A DNA stretch of 64,000 bases from Prochlorococcus sp. AG-409-I11. GTDB lineage: Bacteria > Cyanobacteriota > Cyanobacteriia > PCC-6307 > Cyanobiaceae. Below are positions 63,552 to 64,000 of the stretch, piece after piece. Where the stretch lies: contig QCJX01000005.1 in NCBI GenBank assembly GCA_003215725.1, positions 26,323 through 90,322 of the forward strand, given 5' to 3'. The notes under the pieces are model-generated. The model was given only the letters and a program-made list of their open reading frames with translations, made no database searches and was not told the DNA's origin. The position numbers and the translations under genes were made by a program. Each line of letters starts with the position of its first letter. Within the stretch, counting starts at the first letter, position 1.

Positions 63552-64000
63552 GTGCCACAAAAAACTGGCCAATCTCTTTTGCGATGGTATGAGTATCGGA
63601 AAGGCTCCCCAAGGATTCCTTTGGGAGTACTGACTACTCCACCTTCTCCTTTGCCTGCAAATGCATTGATCCTTAGGCAAAGTCGTTTTGGTAGATCAGT
63701 AAAACGTTTTGGAGATGTAATTTTTTCCCTATCTGTTTTAACAATAGGCTCTCCCTTATTCGTTTTGATAGCAATACTTTTGAAAATAAGTTCACCAGGC
63801 CCTGTCTTTTATATACAGGAAAGAGTGGGCAGGAATTTTAAACGTTTTGGGTGTATTAAATTTCGTACTATGTATATAGGAGCTGATAATTTGCTACCGA
63901 ATTTACTGGCAAATTCTCCTTCTATGAAGCAAGAGTTTGAAAGTGATTTTAAACTTAGAGATGACCCAAGAATAACTCCTTTAGGCAAGTTCCTTAGACG
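63552..64000 (+). CDS. Bacterial sugar transferase, cut by window end
   Basis: First 149 codons from a GTG at 63552; an in-frame stop lies 18-21 bases upstream. The initiating glycosyl-phosphate transferase family is clear: KRFGDVIFSLSVLTIGSPLF membrane segment, then SSPGPVFYIQERVGRN, FKRFGCIKFRTMYIGAD and the start of DDPRITPLGKFLRR. These enzymes place the first sugar phosphate on undecaprenyl phosphate. This version has only one N-terminal hydrophobic segment, the short PglC/WcaJ-C type. Confidence 0.9.
   Translation, partial: MPQKTGQSLLRWYEYRKGSPRIPLGVLTTPPSPLPANALILRQSRFGRSVKRFGDVIFSLSVLTIGSPLFVLIAILLKISSPGPVFYIQERVGRNFKRFGCIKFRTMYIGADNLLPNLLANSPSMKQEFESDFKLRDDPRITPLGKFLR

Overview
The window comes from a marine picocyanobacterium, most likely a low-light-adapted Prochlorococcus. 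The evidence is a Pcb divinyl-chlorophyll antenna gene with no phycobilisome genes, kaiB-kaiC without kaiA, an Hli protein, an NblS-type kinase beside purD, small closely packed genes, and AT-rich DNA. The nitrite genes nirA and focA narrow it to strains that keep nitrite use. An MIT9211-like strain is my guess; it is not proven by anything visible here.

Layout. 0-6.5 kb: the end of an AEC permease, a TrkA-type K+ channel, a beta-hydroxyacid dehydrogenase and a four-gene nitrite cluster read leftward (nirA, a 47-codon ORF, focA, a HEAT-repeat gene that may be nirB). 6.6-18.1 kb: a gene-sparse tract of small, mostly unrecognised genes around pcb, rubredoxin, DUF2214, DUF2237, DUF2862 and DUF4278-like genes. 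It holds several very small ORFs, including a twin-CX3C protein translationally coupled to its neighbour. 18.2-25.9 kb: murD, tRNA-Val(GAC), an S4-domain PSII-associated protein, serA, prmA and petF, then a 29-bp perfect hairpin. 25.9-33.2 kb: RNase Z, a SpoIID-like protein, truB, rplU-rpmA and the clock genes kaiB-kaiC.

33.2-46.4 kb: nblS-purD (leftward), then purC and the outer-membrane/lipid A run bamA-lpxC-fabZ-lpxA-lpxB-msrA, followed by pepA and a GIY-YIG protein. 46.4-58.1 kb: DUF1825, tyrS, pyrF, a leftward run (GPH transporter, MlaE-like permease, DUF3119, DUF3086, plsY), tRNA-Gly(TCC), glgX, an MBL-like protein, HU and gluQ. 58.1-62.2 kb: small hypothetical genes, an Hli protein, a 30-bp perfect hairpin with no T tract, and a stand-alone NdhF N-terminus-like protein. 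62.2-64 kb: a GT4 glycosyltransferase and the start of a sugar-phosphate transferase, which look like the edge of a surface-polysaccharide cluster.

The best leads for undescribed biology are the coupled twin-CX3C pair (7945-8492), the NdhF-fragment pair (61579-62171), the two giant hairpins (25198-25260 and 59301-59364) and the compact nitrite operon with its extra ORF. No CRISPR array, insertion sequence or phage module was seen.
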